A stretch of 64,000 nt of DNA from Erythrobacter sp. YT30 (GTDB taxonomy: Bacteria > Pseudomonadota > Alphaproteobacteria > Sphingomonadales > Sphingomonadaceae), in NCBI RefSeq assembly GCF_001542875.1, contig NZ_LMAF01000002.1, positions 643,501 through 707,500 on the forward strand, in the 5' to 3' direction. A model generated the notes under the pieces. It was given only the letters and a program-made list of their open reading frames with translations. It had not been told where the DNA came from and did not search any database. Positions 8,032-22,052 of the stretch are shown here, one piece after another (within the stretch, counting starts at the first letter, position 1; every line of letters starts with the position of its first letter). A program made the translations under genes and the position numbers.

Positions 8032-9360
8032 TCAGCTCGCGCTAGCTTGAGATAACCTCGCCCGCGCTTCTTCCTCACCGATCAGTGGCAGCAGTTCACC
8101 CATGTCAGGGCCGTGGTTCATGCCCGTCAGCGCCTGGCGCAAGGGGAGGAATAATTGCTTGCCCTTTCTGCCTGTAGCGTCCTTGAGCGTCGATGTCAGC
8201 GTCCCCCACGGGTCATTGCCCCATTCGAGTGAGGCGCTCGCTTGGGCGAGATAAGCTCGATCTTCCTCGGAAAATTCGGGCTGATCAATCGGGCCTGTGA
8301 CCAATCGCCACCATTCACCCACTTCGTTAATCGTCGCAACATTGGGGCGCACGGCATACCAGCCAGCTTCATCCATGCCGTCGGGAAGGCGGTCTCTTAC
8401 CGCGTCATATTCCATCGCGTGAACAATTGCCGTGTTGACCCGCTCAAGTTCAGCATCGTCAAACTTTGCCGGAGCGCGGCCGAATGTGCTCAAATCAAAT
8501 GTGTCGAGCAGCGCTGATCGGTCTGCGATAGGCTCAACGGGCAACGAGGTTCCCAACCGGCAGAGAAGCGCAATGACGGCTTCTGGTTCGATACCCTTCT
8601 CACGAAAAGCGTCGCACCCTAGTGAGCCTAGGCGCTTGGAAAGCTTGCCTTCCTTACCCACCAATAGCGCCTCATGCGCAAAGGCAGGGACGGCAGCCTC
8701 CATCGCGGTGAACATCTGGATTTGAACAGCGGTGTTAGACACGTGATCCTCGCCGCGCAGAACCTGAGTTACCCCCATATCGACATCATCAACCGTGCTG
8801 GGCAGCATGTAGAGCCAGGAGCCATCGGCGCGCCGAATGACCGGGTCTGACAATTGCGCAGGGTCAAATTTCACTTTGCCGCGCACGCCATCTTCCCATT
8901 CGATTGCTTCTGAATGATCGAGCTTGAAGCGCCAATGCGGTTCAACGCCCTCGGCCTCTTTTGCTGCGCGCTGTTCGTCAGTGAGATTGAGTGCGGCGCG
9001 ATCATAGATTGGCGGCAAGCCGCGCCCCAGCAAAACCTTACGCTTCAGCTCAAGTTCCTGAGCGGTTTCATAGGCGGGATAAATCCGCCCCGCATCGCGC
9101 AGCGCAGCAAAGGCAGCCTCATACCTCGCCAATCGCTGCGACTGGCGCTCTTCGCGATCCCAATCAATACCGAGCCAGCCGAGGTCGGCTTGTATCGCGT
9201 CGACATACTCTTCTTTTGAGCGCGCGGCATCGGTATCATCGATGCGCAGGATGAATTCGCCGTTGGTCTTTTGCGCGAGCATCCAATTGTGGAGCGCGGT
9301 GCGAATATTGCCGACATGCAGACGGCCAGTTGGCGAAGGGGCAAAACGGGTTGTGCTCAT
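8032..9360 (-). CDS. gltX: Glutamate--tRNA ligase
   Basis: Class I aminoacyl-tRNA synthetase charging tRNA-Glu. From the ATG at 9360 it has 442 residues, with the HIGH-equivalent HVGN at residues 15-18 in PSPTGRLHVGNIRTAL and the KMSKS-equivalent KLSKR at 239-243. A 15-residue upstream extension is possible but the protein normally starts just before FAPSPTG, so 9360 is preferred. Many alphaproteobacteria carry two GluRS paralogues, one possibly acting on tRNA-Gln; this one cannot be assigned further from sequence. It follows an unknown gene (41-base gap) on the same strand. Confidence 0.95.
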   Translation of the reverse strand: MSTTRFAPSPTGRLHVGNIRTALHNWMLAQKTNGEFILRIDDTDAARSKEEYVDAIQADLGWLGIDWDREERQSQRLARYEAAFAALRDAGRIYPAYETAQELELKRKVLLGRGLPPIYDRAALNLTDEQRAAKEAEGVEPHWRFKLDHSEAIEWEDGVRGKVKFDPAQLSDPVIRRADGSWLYMLPSTVDDVDMGVTQVLRGEDHVSNTAVQIQMFTAMEAAVPAFAHEALLVGKEGKLSKRLGSLGCDAFREKGIEPEAVIALLCRLGTSLPVEPIADRSALLDTFDLSTFGRAPAKFDDAELERVNTAIVHAMEYDAVRDRLPDGMDEAGWYAVRPNVATINEVGEWWRLVTGPIDQPEFSEEDRAYLAQASASLEWGNDPWGTLTSTLKDATGRKGKQLFLPLRQALTGMNHGPDMGELLPLIGEEEARARLSQASAS

Positions 9361-9401
9361 GGCCGGTGCGTTACTGCGCAGCGGCTCTCCCCGCAAGCGG
9401 T

Positions 9402-9836
9402 TCAAGCGCCTCTGAATTCGGCGGCAACAAGATCAATCGAAGCGTCCCACAATGCCTGAGCTCTGCCGGGCCTGATCAATCCTTCGAGCACTCGATCGAA
9501 GGCTGCGCGATCTCTATGCGCGGTTGCCTCGATCATATATCCGATTGTCGCCTCATCGTGGCTCATCAATCCGCAGCAGAAGCGTGAAACCTGAATATTC
9601 TCAGGCCATACCCGCGCAATGACTTTTGCCATGCTGAGCGATTTCGCGGCCACATCCATGCTTCCCAGGCGAACCGCCAATTCAGCCACCGGATCCCGGC
9701 GCGCATGTTCGTGTACCGCGATCAAACGAAGCGAGTAGACAAAGCGCGCGGCGATCGGATGCAAGTTTGAAAGACGCGGAGGCCGCGCCAGATCGGCAAT
9801 GATAGACTGCGCGTTTGCCGCATGGATTTTTGGCAT
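9402..9836 (-). CDS. Conserved hypothetical protein (144 aa)
   Basis: I do not recognise this protein with confidence. It has 144 residues and no signal peptide or transmembrane segment, and looks mainly alpha-helical. Its centre holds a Cys pair in RFCCGLMSHDEATIGYMIEA. The CC-then-acidic pattern is faintly reminiscent of a sphingomonad DUF family, but I cannot verify that. It lies 41 bases upstream of gltX on the same strand and may be co-transcribed. Codon usage resembles its neighbours, so it is likely a real gene. Confidence 0.7.
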   Translation of the reverse strand: MPKIHAANAQSIIADLARPPRLSNLHPIAARFVYSLRLIAVHEHARRDPVAELAVRLGSMDVAAKSLSMAKVIARVWPENIQVSRFCCGLMSHDEATIGYMIEATAHRDRAAFDRVLEGLIRPGRAQALWDASIDLVAAEFRGA

Positions 9837-9922
9837 AGATGTCGAACCTCTTGCTCCAGTGGATAGAGAGCTTCATGCCTTATCTGCGAATGCGTCGCAA
9901 TAGCTATTATGGCGTCAGAGGC

Positions 9923-10636
9923 TTATTTCGGGCGAACCGTGAAGCTGTGATCAATATACATGAAAACTTCCGTTTCGCTCGATTGCTGCCAGTAAAGTTC
10001 GCCGTCCAACCCATCGATCGACACGCCGTAATCATTGCCAAACATCGATGCATAGCTTGTCGCTTCCTTGGCGACGTGGCGCACTACATCGGGGCGATAT
10101 TGCTCGGGATTGTCGATGGCGAGGCCGGTCGTGCCGACATCAATGAACGATCGTCCAGTAGCGGTTATGTCTTTGACGAATGCCTCGATCCGGTCAGCGG
10201 TTTTGCGCACATTCGCATCATCGCCGCGCAATGGGATGCGGGCATAGACCTGAACACGATTGGTGTCCGGCCTGTTGCCGCCGACGACAGGCAACTGACG
10301 CATATTGTCTTTAGTAACAGGCTGCAGCTTGTATCGTCCCGCAACTATAGCGATACCTTGCGCATCTGCACGATCTAGCGTCGCTTCAAACATGGCATAG
10401 AGCTCGGCGAGCCGGGTGTCGCGATCGCGCGAATCCGAGCTTACATAGAGCGGTGTCACGAAATAGTCTGCCTTGCGCGTAACACCGATAGCAGCTGGGC
10501 CGTTGTTAGGAGAAAAGTATGCGTTGCCCGCAGAGCGATCCTGTCGTGAACCTGTCACCACGATGGTTTCCTGTGCCGCCAATTGCATCGGCAGCGCCGC
10601 ACACACAGTTGCGGCTGCAATCATCAATCTCTTCAT
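9923..10636 (-). CDS. Secreted hypothetical protein with TonB-box-like N-terminus
   Basis: Protein of 237 residues with a standard signal peptide (MKRLMIAAATVCAALPMQLA, cleavage before or after AQE). The mature end begins ETIVVTGSRQ, which looks like the TonB-box/plug entry of sphingomonad TonB-dependent receptors, but no plug or barrel follows. The rest is a soluble mixed alpha/beta domain without motifs I recognise, with a TRKADYFVTPLYVSSDSRD stretch and repeated YxxF/W segments. Probably periplasmic. It lies between the unknown 144-residue gene and the rpoC terminator. Confidence 0.75.
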   Translation of the reverse strand: MKRLMIAAATVCAALPMQLAAQETIVVTGSRQDRSAGNAYFSPNNGPAAIGVTRKADYFVTPLYVSSDSRDRDTRLAELYAMFEATLDRADAQGIAIVAGRYKLQPVTKDNMRQLPVVGGNRPDTNRVQVYARIPLRGDDANVRKTADRIEAFVKDITATGRSFIDVGTTGLAIDNPEQYRPDVVRHVAKEATSYASMFGNDYGVSIDGLDGELYWQQSSETEVFMYIDHSFTVRPK

Positions 10637-10707
10637 AAGTCCCTCCCTGCGTTGAATTTACTCCTTCAGACTATCCGCGCGCACCCGACTGTAAAGTGAA
10701 CACAAAA

Positions 10708-10738
10708 AACCCCGCCGCAGCTTTTTGCCGCAGCGGGG
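10708..10738 (-). terminator. Rho-independent terminator of rpoBC
   Basis: On the minus strand, just after the rpoC stop, an imperfect GC-rich stem (CCCCGCTGCGGC pairing with GCTGCGGCGGGG around an AAAAA loop) is followed by TTTTTTG. It has the position and shape expected of an operon-end terminator. Confidence 0.8.
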
Positions 10739-10762
10739 TCATTTGATTTGGTCAGCACAACC

Positions 10763-15043
<4,281 letters not shown>

Positions 15044-15116
15044 TTCTCAAATTCCTCACTTGGAGGTGAAATCTTCAGAGCGGAGTTAAGAGCGGGGACT
15101 GAAAAGTCCTGCACCC

Positions 15117-18100
15117 CTATTCCGCTGCCTCCAGCATATCGCCGTCGTCATCATCCTCGTCGCCGATGGATGTGAGTTCGACATTCATGCCCAGCGAGCG
15201 CATTTCCTTTACGAGAACGTTGAAGCTCTCCGGAATGCCCGCTTCGAAGGTGTCATCGCCTTTGACGATCGCTTCGTAGACCTTGGTACGGCCGACAACG
15301 TCATCGGATTTGACGGTGAGCATTTCCTGCAAGGTGTAGGCAGCGCCGTATGCCTGCAGAGCCCAGACTTCCATCTCACCGAAGCGCTGTCCGCCGAACT
15401 GTGCTTTACCGCCCAGCGGTTGCTGGGTGACAAGCGAGTATGGGCCGATTGAGCGAGCGTGAATCTTGTCGTCGACCAGGTGGTGCAGTTTGAGCATGTA
15501 GATGATGCCTACGGTCACCTTACGGTCAAACGCTTCGCCGGTACGGCCATCATAAAGCGTCGATTGGCCAGAGCTGTCGACACCGGCTTTCACCAGCATA
15601 TCGGACACATCTGCTTCGCGTGCGCCATCGAACACTGGCGTGCCCATCGGGACACCAGCGGACAGATTGGTCGCAAGCTCAACGATTTGATCGGTTGAAC
15701 GGCTCTCGAGATCGTCGAAATACTGCTCGCCGTACACATCCTTCAGCCGCTCAACGACAGCTTCAGGAGGTTTGACGCTCTTGTAGTCTTCGGCGGCGTT
15801 GGGGTTGGCAGCCTTCCACTCTTCAAGCTTGCCAGCAATATCCATGCCGAGCCCGCGAGCTGCGAAACCGAGGTGGGTTTCGAAGATCTGCCCGACATTC
15901 ATACGCGAAGGCACGCCCAGCGGATTTAGCACAATGTCGACGGCCGTTCCGTCTTCAAGGAACGGCATGTCTTCGACCGGAAGAATGCGAGAAATCACAC
16001 CCTTGTTCCCGTGACGACCAGCCATCTTGTCACCTGGCTGCAGCTTGCGCTTCACCGCGACGAAGACTTTGACCATCTTGAGAACACCTGGAGCAAGCTC
16101 ATCGCCGCGCTCCAACTTTTCCTTACGGTCTTCAAACTTCGCATCAATCAGAGCAACCGCATCGTCATACTGCGATTTGATCGCTTCGATCTGCTGCTGA
16201 CGCGCATCGTCAGCAACGGCGAACTTGAACCATTCGTGCTTCTCGACATCCGCGAGAACCTGCTCGCCGATTTCGATGCCTTTTTTGACGCCTTTCGGAG
16301 CCGCCGAAGCGGTTTGACCGAGCAGCATGTCCTTCAGGCGGTTGTAAGTCGCGCGATTGAGAATGTTGCGTTCGTCGGCCGCATCCTTGCGCAGACGCTC
16401 GATCTCTTCGTTCTGGATCGCACGGGTACGGTCATCGATCTCGATACCGTGACGGTTGAACACGCGCACCTCGACGATCGTCCCTGCAACACCAGGAGGC
16501 AGCCGCAGCGAAGTATCGCGAACGTCAGAGGCTTTCTCACCAAAGATGGCGCGCAGAAGCTTTTCTTCCGGCGTCATCGGGCTTTCGCCCTTTGGCGTGA
16601 TCTTGCCGACAAGAATGTCACCGGGGTGAACTTCAGCGCCGATATAGACGATGCCAGCCTCATCGAGGTTGCGCAGCGCTTCCTCACCGACATTCGGAAT
16701 ATCACGAGTAATGTCTTCCGGCCCAAGCTTCGTATCGCGAGCCATGACTTCGAACTCCTCGATATGGATCGAGGTGAAGACGTCATCCTTCACGATGCGT
16801 TCGCTGATGAGGATGGAGTCCTCATAATTGTAGCCATTCCACGGCATGAACGCGACGAGGCTGTTCTTGCCCAGCGCGAGCTCACCCAGATCGGTCGAAG
16901 GACCATCAGCGATGATATCGCCTGGCTCAATGACTTCGCCCACTTTCACAAGCGGACGCTGGTTGATGCAGGTGTTCTGGTTTGAACGCTGGAATTTCTG
17001 CAGCGTATAAATGTCAACGCCGGACTGGCCCGCTTCAACATCACCGATCGCGCGGATCACGATCCGGGTCGCATCGACCTGATCGACGATACCGCCGCGT
17101 TTTGCAGCGATAGCCGCGCCAGAATCGCGCGCAACAGTTTCTTCCATACCGGTGCCAACCCATGGCGCTTCGGCTTTCACCAAAGGCACGGCCTGGCGCT
17201 GCATGTTCGATCCCATCAGAGCGCGGTTGGCGTCATCGTTCTCAAGGAACGGGATGAGCGATGCTGCAACAGACACCAGCTGCTTCGGCGATACGTCCAT
17301 CAGCGTGATCTGATCATTGGGCGCCATCAGGTTGTCACCAGCCTGACGTGCGGAAATCAGATCTTCTACGAAAGACCCGTCATCGGACAGCTCAGCTGAG
17401 GCCTGCGCAACGGTGTGGCGTTGCTCTTCCATGGCTGAGAGATAGATCACATCGCCGGTAACCTTGTTATCGACCACCTGACGATACGGCGTTTCGATAA
17501 ACCCGTACTTGTTCACTCGGCTGAACGAGGCCAGCGAGTTTATGAGACCGATGTTCGGGCCTTCAGGCGTCTCAATCGGGCAGATACGGCCATAATGTGT
17601 TGGGTGAACGTCGCGGACTTCAAAACCAGCGCGCTCACGCGTCAAGCCGCCCGGGCCAAGCGCCGACACGCGGCGTTTGTGGGTGACTTCGGACAAGGGG
17701 TTCGTCTGGTCCATGAACTGCGAGAGCTGCGATGAACCAAAGAATTCACGCACGGCAGCCACAGCAGGCTTCGCATTGATAAGGTCGTTGGGCATGACGG
17801 TCGAGACATCGACCGAAGACATGCGCTCTTTCACCGCACGCTCCATACGCAGGAGGCCAACACGATACTGGTTTTCGAGAAGCTCACCGACAGAGCGAAC
17901 ACGGCGATTGCCGAGGTTGTCGATATCGTCGACTTCGCCCTTACCGTCCTTAAGACCAACTAGCTCTTTCACGACAGCAAGGATGTCCTCCTTGCGCAGC
18001 GTCGTTACCGTATCTTCGGCATCAAGGTTCAAGCGCATGTTAAGCTTCACACGGCCAACCGCGGAAAGGTCATAACGCTCACCATCGAAGAACAGACCTT

Positions 18101-19304
18101 CGAACAGAGCCTCTGCTGTCTCCTTGGTCGGCGGTTCACCTGGGCGCATCACTTTGTAAATGGCTTCCAGGCCTTCATCGCGATTTTCCGCTTTGTCGAC
18201 TTTCAGCGTGTTGCGCATCCAAGGGCCAGTGTTGACCTCATCAATGTCGAGGAGATCAAGCTTGTCAAAGCCAGCTTCATCAAGCGCTTCAACATGTTCG
18301 AGAGTGAGTTCATCGCCCGCCTCAACATAGATACGACCGGTGCCTTCATCGATCATGTCATATGCGGCATAGCGGCCCACGACTTCTTCGGTTGGAAGCA
18401 GCAAGTCTTTGAGGCCGTCTTTTTCAGCCTTGTTGGCTGCACGCGGGCTGATCTTTTGGCCAGCTGGGAAGATTTCTTCGCCGGTCTTTGCATCCACCAG
18501 CGCGAAGGCAGGCTTTGCCCCCCGCCATTGCTCAGCAACGAACGGGATTTTCCAACCGTCTTTTGCGCGCTCCCAAGACATGATGTCGTAGAAGTGCTGG
18601 AGGATGCCTTCGCTATCGAGGCCCAATGCGTACAGCAGCGCCGTAACCGGCAGCTTACGCTTACGGTCGATACGAACGTTGACGATGTCTTTGGCGTCAA
18701 ATTCGAAGTCGAGCCAGCTACCGCGATAAGGAATGACGCGAGCTGCAAACAGGAGCTTGCCCGAAGAGTGCGTTTTGCCACGGTCATGATCAAACAGAAC
18801 GCCAGGCGAACGGTGCATCTGGCTCACGATCACACGCTCGGTGCCGTTGACGATGAACGTGCCGTTCTCGGTCATCAACGGCATATCGCCCATGTAAACG
18901 TCTTGCTCTTTGATATCGAGGACCGAGCGCGTTTCGGTTTCCTGATCGACTTCAAAGACGATGAGGCGCAGCGTCACCTTCATCGGCGCCGCATAGGTAA
19001 TGCCGCGCTGACGACACTCTGTCGTGTCGTATTTCGGCTCTTCTAGTTCGTAGTGAACAAAATCGAGCTCTGCCGTGCCTGCAAAATCGCGGATCGGAAA
19101 TACGCTGCGCAGTGTCTTTTCAAGACCCGAGACATATCCGGTTTCCTTATCGGAACGCAGGAATTGCTCGTAACTTTCGCGCTGAACCTCAATGAGGTTT
19201 GGCATATCGACAACTTCGTGGATGTCGCCGAAGATTTTGCGGATGCGTCTTTTCGCCGTGCCTTTTGCTGCTCGGCTGCGGGTTGCTTTCGCCTTGGTCG
19301 CCAT
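15117..19304 (-). CDS. rpoB: DNA-directed RNA polymerase subunit beta
   Basis: Second large subunit of RNA polymerase, 1395 residues. The rifampicin-pocket region is intact: [20 protein letters not shown] followed by [15 protein letters not shown], with Asp, His and Ser at the classical resistance positions unchanged. Conserved blocks [19 protein letters not shown] and [14 protein letters not shown] are present, and the protein ends in an acidic tail with EDDDDGDM. It is first gene of the rpoB-rpoC unit. Unusually, rplJ and rplL are not upstream in the same direction; they lie about 1.7 kb away on the other strand. Confidence 0.99.
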   Translation of the reverse strand: MATKAKATRSRAAKGTAKRRIRKIFGDIHEVVDMPNLIEVQRESYEQFLRSDKETGYVSGLEKTLRSVFPIRDFAGTAELDFVHYELEEPKYDTTECRQRGITYAAPMKVTLRLIVFEVDQETETRSVLDIKEQDVYMGDMPLMTENGTFIVNGTERVIVSQMHRSPGVLFDHDRGKTHSSGKLLFAARVIPYRGSWLDFEFDAKDIVNVRIDRKRKLPVTALLYALGLDSEGILQHFYDIMSWERAKDGWKIPFVAEQWRGAKPAFALVDAKTGEEIFPAGQKISPRAANKAEKDGLKDLLLPTEEVVGRYAAYDMIDEGTGRIYVEAGDELTLEHVEALDEAGFDKLDLLDIDEVNTGPWMRNTLKVDKAENRDEGLEAIYKVMRPGEPPTKETAEALFEGLFFDGERYDLSAVGRVKLNMRLNLDAEDTVTTLRKEDILAVVKELVGLKDGKGEVDDIDNLGNRRVRSVGELLENQYRVGLLRMERAVKERMSSVDVSTVMPNDLINAKPAVAAVREFFGSSQLSQFMDQTNPLSEVTHKRRVSALGPGGLTRERAGFEVRDVHPTHYGRICPIETPEGPNIGLINSLASFSRVNKYGFIETPYRQVVDNKVTGDVIYLSAMEEQRHTVAQASAELSDDGSFVEDLISARQAGDNLMAPNDQITLMDVSPKQLVSVAASLIPFLENDDANRALMGSNMQRQAVPLVKAEAPWVGTGMEETVARDSGAAIAAKRGGIVDQVDATRIVIRAIGDVEAGQSGVDIYTLQKFQRSNQNTCINQRPLVKVGEVIEPGDIIADGPSTDLGELALGKNSLVAFMPWNGYNYEDSILISERIVKDDVFTSIHIEEFEVMARDTKLGPEDITRDIPNVGEEALRNLDEAGIVYIGAEVHPGDILVGKITPKGESPMTPEEKLLRAIFGEKASDVRDTSLRLPPGVAGTIVEVRVFNRHGIEIDDRTRAIQNEEIERLRKDAADERNILNRATYNRLKDMLLGQTASAAPKGVKKGIEIGEQVLADVEKHEWFKFAVADDARQQQIEAIKSQYDDAVALIDAKFEDRKEKLERGDELAPGVLKMVKVFVAVKRKLQPGDKMAGRHGNKGVISRILPVEDMPFLEDGTAVDIVLNPLGVPSRMNVGQIFETHLGFAARGLGMDIAGKLEEWKAANPNAAEDYKSVKPPEAVVERLKDVYGEQYFDDLESRSTDQIVELATNLSAGVPMGTPVFDGAREADVSDMLVKAGVDSSGQSTLYDGRTGEAFDRKVTVGIIYMLKLHHLVDDKIHARSIGPYSLVTQQPLGGKAQFGGQRFGEMEVWALQAYGAAYTLQEMLTVKSDDVVGRTKVYEAIVKGDDTFEAGIPESFNVLVKEMRSLGMNVELTSIGDEDDDDGDMLEAAE

Positions 19305-19646
19305 GGAGGGGATGTGCCTCTTTTTGTCATAGAAGCGCGAGAAGAAGCCTCGCGCATTACCTTATCCAGTCGTCACGCGAGACTGCAGCCAGATAACGAC
19401 GCAAAAGAGCCGCCTTCTAAAACTCACCCCTTTTGGGCCGTTTCAGATGCAGCTTTCATCGTCGCGAATATGGCAAAGCGCCGCTTCCATTCTTGGTCCG
19501 ATCCGTCGCGCATGAATCAGTCCGGCTCGAAGCTGGCCTTGGCAGCCATGTAGGAAGAGCAAAGGGGCACGTCAACCGGGCATGCGGTGATTCGAAAACT
19601 GAGCCAAGTGCGCGCCACAGCAACGCTAAAAGCACCACGCCATCTT
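19305..19646. other. rpoB upstream region, no gene
   Basis: About 340 bases between the rpoB start and the first DUF2975-module operator. Frames on both strands here are short and do not look like proteins. The rpoBC promoter must lie here, since no same-strand gene exists upstream, but I could not fix its -35/-10 boxes. Confidence 0.5.
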
Positions 19647-19766
19647 ATATTGAAAAACAATATGACCGAAATATCGCTTTTCGATCATGGCCTTATCGTT
19701 TTTCAATATTTATTGATTGACGATAAATCGAACTTCTCCTAGCTAGGTGTTATTGAAATTCAATAA
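19647..19766. promoter_or_regulatory. Cluster of TATTGA/TCAATA dyads upstream of the DUF2975 module
   Basis: Three dyads share the half-site TATTG/CAATA. Site 1 (19647-19663) is ATATTG-5-CAATAT. Site 2 (19693-19726) is a 34-base nested dyad: outer arms TTATCG and CGATAA, inner arms TCAATA and TATTGA, symmetric 4-base spacers and a 2-base centre. Site 3 (19750-19766) is TTATTGAA-A-TTCAATAA. They precede a 43-residue ORF, a DUF2975 protein and an Xre-type regulator, so autoregulation by that regulator is the simplest reading (inference). Confidence 0.6.
19717..19745 (+). promoter_or_regulatory. Possible promoter of the DUF2975 module
   Basis: TTGACG (19717-19722) as -35 and TAGCTA (19740-19745) as a weak -10 are 17 bases apart. 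Start of transcription would fall near 19752, inside dyad site 3, and the -35 would overlap the 34-base dyad. Geometry is suggestive; the -10 is poor. Confidence 0.35.
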
Positions 19767-19786
19767 GAGCTTTATAGGAGAACGAT

Positions 19787-19918
19787 ATGACACAGCTTTT
19801 CACACAATCCCTCGCAATCTGCGCAGCAGCCATTCTGGCCTTCGCATCCATCGGCGCCATCGTCACTGTCCCGCCGGCAGATGCCAGCACGCCCACTTCA
19901 ACAGCAGAGCTGGCCTAA
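19787..19918 (+). CDS. Small 43-residue secreted or membrane peptide
   Basis: Short ORF with a strong Shine-Dalgarno (TAGGAG, 6 bases before the ATG). It reads MTQLFTQSLAICAAAILAFA then SIGAIVTVPPADASTPTSTAELA: one hydrophobic helix followed by a short polar tail, resembling a signal peptide or single-pass anchor. It ends 25 bases before the DUF2975 gene, after the same operator cluster, so it is probably the first gene of that operon. The sequence is unfamiliar to me. Confidence 0.6.
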   Translation: MTQLFTQSLAICAAAILAFASIGAIVTVPPADASTPTSTAELA

Positions 19919-19943
19919 GCCGCACGAAGTACTGGAGCGAACC

Positions 19944-20489
19944 ATGACCGACAAACCAAACGACTTGCTGCTGCTGGCGGCGAAAGTCCTGACTATTATC
20001 ATGCAAGCCGCCATTGCCCTTGGAGGTGTATTTATCCTGCTCGCAATTCCGTTGATGCTTGTCTTTCAGGACATGATAAACGCTGAAATTGCTTCCGAAT
20101 TTGATGCCGCTGTCGGGGCATTTCCTGCCCTAACTGTGGCGGGAACGTTGGGCCTTGTGCTCGGTCTTTTGGCACTTGGCTTTGTTTTCTTCGGGAAACT
20201 GCGAGCCATCATATCTACGGTCGGCGACGGCGATCCATTTGCTGATGAAAACGCTGATCGCCTTACACTGATGGGGTGGGTGACGATCGCTGGCCAAATA
20301 CTTCTGATCCCGATCTCTGGGCTGGCCTTGATGGTCGCCAAATGGGCCGAACCGATGGAAAACGCCGACATCACCATTGATGCAGGGCTCGACATCGAAG
20401 GCATATTGCTAGCGCTTATCCTGTTCATCCTCGCCCGTGTGTTCAGACACGGTGCCCGGATGCGCGACGACCTGGAAGGAACCGTGTGA
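19944..20489 (+). CDS. DUF2975 membrane protein
   Basis: Protein of 181 residues with four predicted membrane helices (LLLLAAKVLTIIMQAAIALG; ALTVAGTLGLVLGLLALGFV; VTIAGQILLIPISGLALMVA; ILLALILFILARVF). Between helices 2 and 3 is the DUF2975 pattern FGKLRAIISTVGDGDPFADE. DUF2975 proteins are typically encoded next to a small YozG-like HTH regulator, as here. Function is unknown; a membrane sensor or anti-regulator role is inference. The start ATG at 19944 is preferred over an upstream in-frame start because it follows a TGGAG box. Its TGA overlaps a possible start of the regulator gene. Confidence 0.82.
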   Translation: MTDKPNDLLLLAAKVLTIIMQAAIALGGVFILLAIPLMLVFQDMINAEIASEFDAAVGAFPALTVAGTLGLVLGLLALGFVFFGKLRAIISTVGDGDPFADENADRLTLMGWVTIAGQILLIPISGLALMVAKWAEPMENADITIDAGLDIEGILLALILFILARVFRHGARMRDDLEGTV

Positions 20490-20512
20490 TGCCTGCTGAT
20501 GATGAAGGAGCC

Positions 20513-20716
20513 ATGATCATGGTCAAACTCGATGATCTTCTACACGAACGTCGCATGACGCTTACTGAACTTGCAGAAAGAGTTGGTCTCACACTTGCCA
20601 ATCTCTCGATCCTGAAAACAGGCAAAGCCAAAGCGATCCGGTTCTCAACCCTCGCCGCGATCTGCCGCGAATTGGAATGCCAGCCGGGCGATCTGCTGGA
20701 GTATTCTGCCAGCTGA
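20513..20716 (+). CDS. Small Xre/YozG-like HTH regulator
   Basis: Compact DNA-binding protein of about 67 residues, essentially only an HTH domain: MTLTELAERVGLTLANLSIL followed by KTGKAKAIRFSTLAAICREL and ECQPGDLLEY. This is the classic YozG/HTH_26 pattern in which the recognition helix contains ANLSILKTGK. Start choice is uncertain: ATG at 20489 (overlapping the upstream TGA), 20513 or 20519; GAAGGAG at 20504-20510 favours 20513 or 20519. It is co-transcribed with the DUF2975 gene and is the best candidate to bind the dyads upstream. Confidence 0.85.
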   Translation: MIMVKLDDLLHERRMTLTELAERVGLTLANLSILKTGKAKAIRFSTLAAICRELECQPGDLLEYSAS

Positions 20717-20739
20717 TCGTGACAGAACAGCTTGACTTT

Positions 20740-20777
20740 CGAGGCGTGCAGGCTAATTGCGCGCCTCGATTGCTTTT
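20740..20777 (+). terminator. Probable terminator after the Xre regulator
   Basis: An 11-bp stem with one G-U pair (CGAGGCGTGCA with TGCGCGCCTCG) and a 7-base loop, followed by a mixed T-rich tail ATTGCTTTTG. The U tract is weak, so termination may be partial. Confidence 0.55.
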
Positions 20778-20940
20778 GCAGTCATCCGTCCGAGACAGTT
20801 GCTGAGCGGAATATGCCGTTCTTAATTTGCAGCCTAGGCGGGGAAAAGAGATTTCCGGTTCGCCATGCGCGACCTATTGGCAATTGATTTGCCCTCCTTC
20901 CCCATCGTTGGACCCATTCCTTGCCGAATATCGGCTGGGG

Positions 20941-20961
20941 CCTTGTCGGTTAGCGGCAAGG
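20941..20961 (+). promoter_or_regulatory. Hairpin in rplJ leader
   Basis: CCTTGTCG and CGGCAAGG pair around the loop GTTAG about 60 bases before rplJ. rplJL messages are commonly autoregulated by L10(L12)4 binding to the leader; this stem may belong to that structure, but I cannot confirm the kink-turn. Confidence 0.35.
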
Positions 20962-21022
20962 TGAAATGTGAGCCGGTCGTGCGGACCTGAACATTCGCTC
21001 GGCCATAATGAAGGAGTATGGC

Positions 21023-21538
21023 ATGGATCGTTCGCAAAAAGCCGATGCGGTTGCCCAGCTCAACGACGTCTTCAACGAGGTCGGCGTGGTGGTTGTAACC
21101 CGCAACCTCGGCCTGACGGTGGATCAATCCACCGAACTGCGCGGGAAGATGCGTGAAGCAGGTGCATCCTACAAGGTTGCGAAGAACCGTCTCGCCAAGC
21201 TCGCCCTGAAAGACACCGATTACACCGGGATCGAAGAATTTCTCTCCGGCCCAACTGCCTTGGCATGGTCTGAAGACCCTGTCGCAGCAGCCAAAGCGGC
21301 GGTCGATTTTGCGAAATCGAACGACAAGTTGGAAATCGTCGGTGGATCGATGGGCACGCAGGTACTCGACGAAGCTGGGGTCAAGGCGCTCGCCTCGATG
21401 CCGAGCCTCGATGAACTGCGCGGCAAGATCGTTGGCCTCGTCAACGCCCCGGCAACCAAGGTTGCTCAGGTCGTCAACGCGCCTGCGAACAAGCTGGCCC
21501 GTGTGTTTGGTGCCTATGGCGCCAAGGACGCAGCTTAA
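21023..21538 (+). CDS. rplJ: 50S ribosomal protein L10
   Basis: Stalk base protein that anchors L7/L12 dimers on the ribosome; 171 residues. It begins [20 protein letters not shown], with the conserved [18 protein letters not shown] segment and the C-terminal helix [20 protein letters not shown] that binds L12. ATG at 21023 is chosen because AAGGAG lies 6 bases upstream; an in-frame ATG 15 bases earlier sits on that box. rplL follows after 72 bases. Confidence 0.97.
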   Translation: MDRSQKADAVAQLNDVFNEVGVVVVTRNLGLTVDQSTELRGKMREAGASYKVAKNRLAKLALKDTDYTGIEEFLSGPTALAWSEDPVAAAKAAVDFAKSNDKLEIVGGSMGTQVLDEAGVKALASMPSLDELRGKIVGLVNAPATKVAQVVNAPANKLARVFGAYGAKDAA

Positions 21539-21610
21539 GAGACATTATTCGCGAACAACGAAACATCTGGGGTGAATTGAAGACCCCGCCTATTATTTGG
21601 AGTGAACATC

Positions 21611-21991
21611 ATGGCTGATATTGCCAAGCTTGTTGAAGAACTTTCGAAGCTGACCGTCCTTGAGGCAGCTGAACTTGCAACTGCCCTCGAAGAAGAGTGG
21701 GGCGTAAGCGCCGCTGCTGCTGTGGCTGTTGCTGGCCCCGCTGCTGGCGGTGGTGACGGCGGCGCTGCTGCTGAGGAAAAAGACGAATTCGACGTCATCC
21801 TCACCGGCGACGGCGGCAAGAAAATCCAGGTCATCAAAGAAGTCCGCGCCATCACTGGCCTGGGCCTCACCGAAGCCAAGGGTCTTGTCGAAGGCGCACC
21901 GAAGCCTCTCAAAGAAGGCGTTGCGAAAGCAGAAGCCGAAGAGATCAAGGGCAAGATCGAAGCAGCCGGCGGCACCGTCGAGCTCAAGTAA
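21611..21991 (+). CDS. rplL: 50S ribosomal protein L7/L12
   Basis: Acidic stalk protein that recruits translation factors; 126 residues. N-terminal dimerisation segment ([20 protein letters not shown]), an Ala/Gly-rich hinge and the C-terminal GTPase-binding domain ([20 protein letters not shown] then [20 protein letters not shown]). ATG at 21611 is the normal start; a GTG 9 bases earlier is in frame but unlikely. It ends at a strong terminator, so rpoBC is not part of the transcript. Confidence 0.97.
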   Translation: MADIAKLVEELSKLTVLEAAELATALEEEWGVSAAAAVAVAGPAAGGGDGGAAAEEKDEFDVILTGDGGKKIQVIKEVRAITGLGLTEAKGLVEGAPKPLKEGVAKAEAEEIKGKIEAAGGTVELK

Positions 21992-22017
21992 GCTTCGTTC
22001 AGTTCCGACTGAAAGGA

Positions 22018-22052
22018 AGGGGCGGTGCCAGCGATGGCGCCGCCCTTTTTTT
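22018..22052 (+). terminator. Terminator of rplJL
   Basis: GGGCGGTGCCA and TGGCGCCGCCC form a strong GC stem around GCGA, followed by seven T. It lies 27 bases after the rplL stop. Confidence 0.92.

Larger units (their letters stand above)
20717..21022. other. Gap between the Xre module and rplJ
   Basis: About 306 bases. The first part holds a probable terminator of the Xre gene; the second part should contain the rplJ promoter and leader. No credible ORF or tRNA was seen. Confidence 0.5.

Noticed and set aside
17640..17800. RpoB rifampicin region has Thr after DQ ([10 protein letters not shown]) instead of Asn as in E. coli
   Set aside because: Other alphaproteobacteria differ at this position too, from memory; the Asp, His and Ser positions linked to resistance are unchanged, so no resistance claim is made.
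20834..21127. 97-codon minus-strand frame across the rplJ leader
   Set aside because: It overlaps rplJ on the other strand, lacks motifs, and the region is better explained as promoter and leader.
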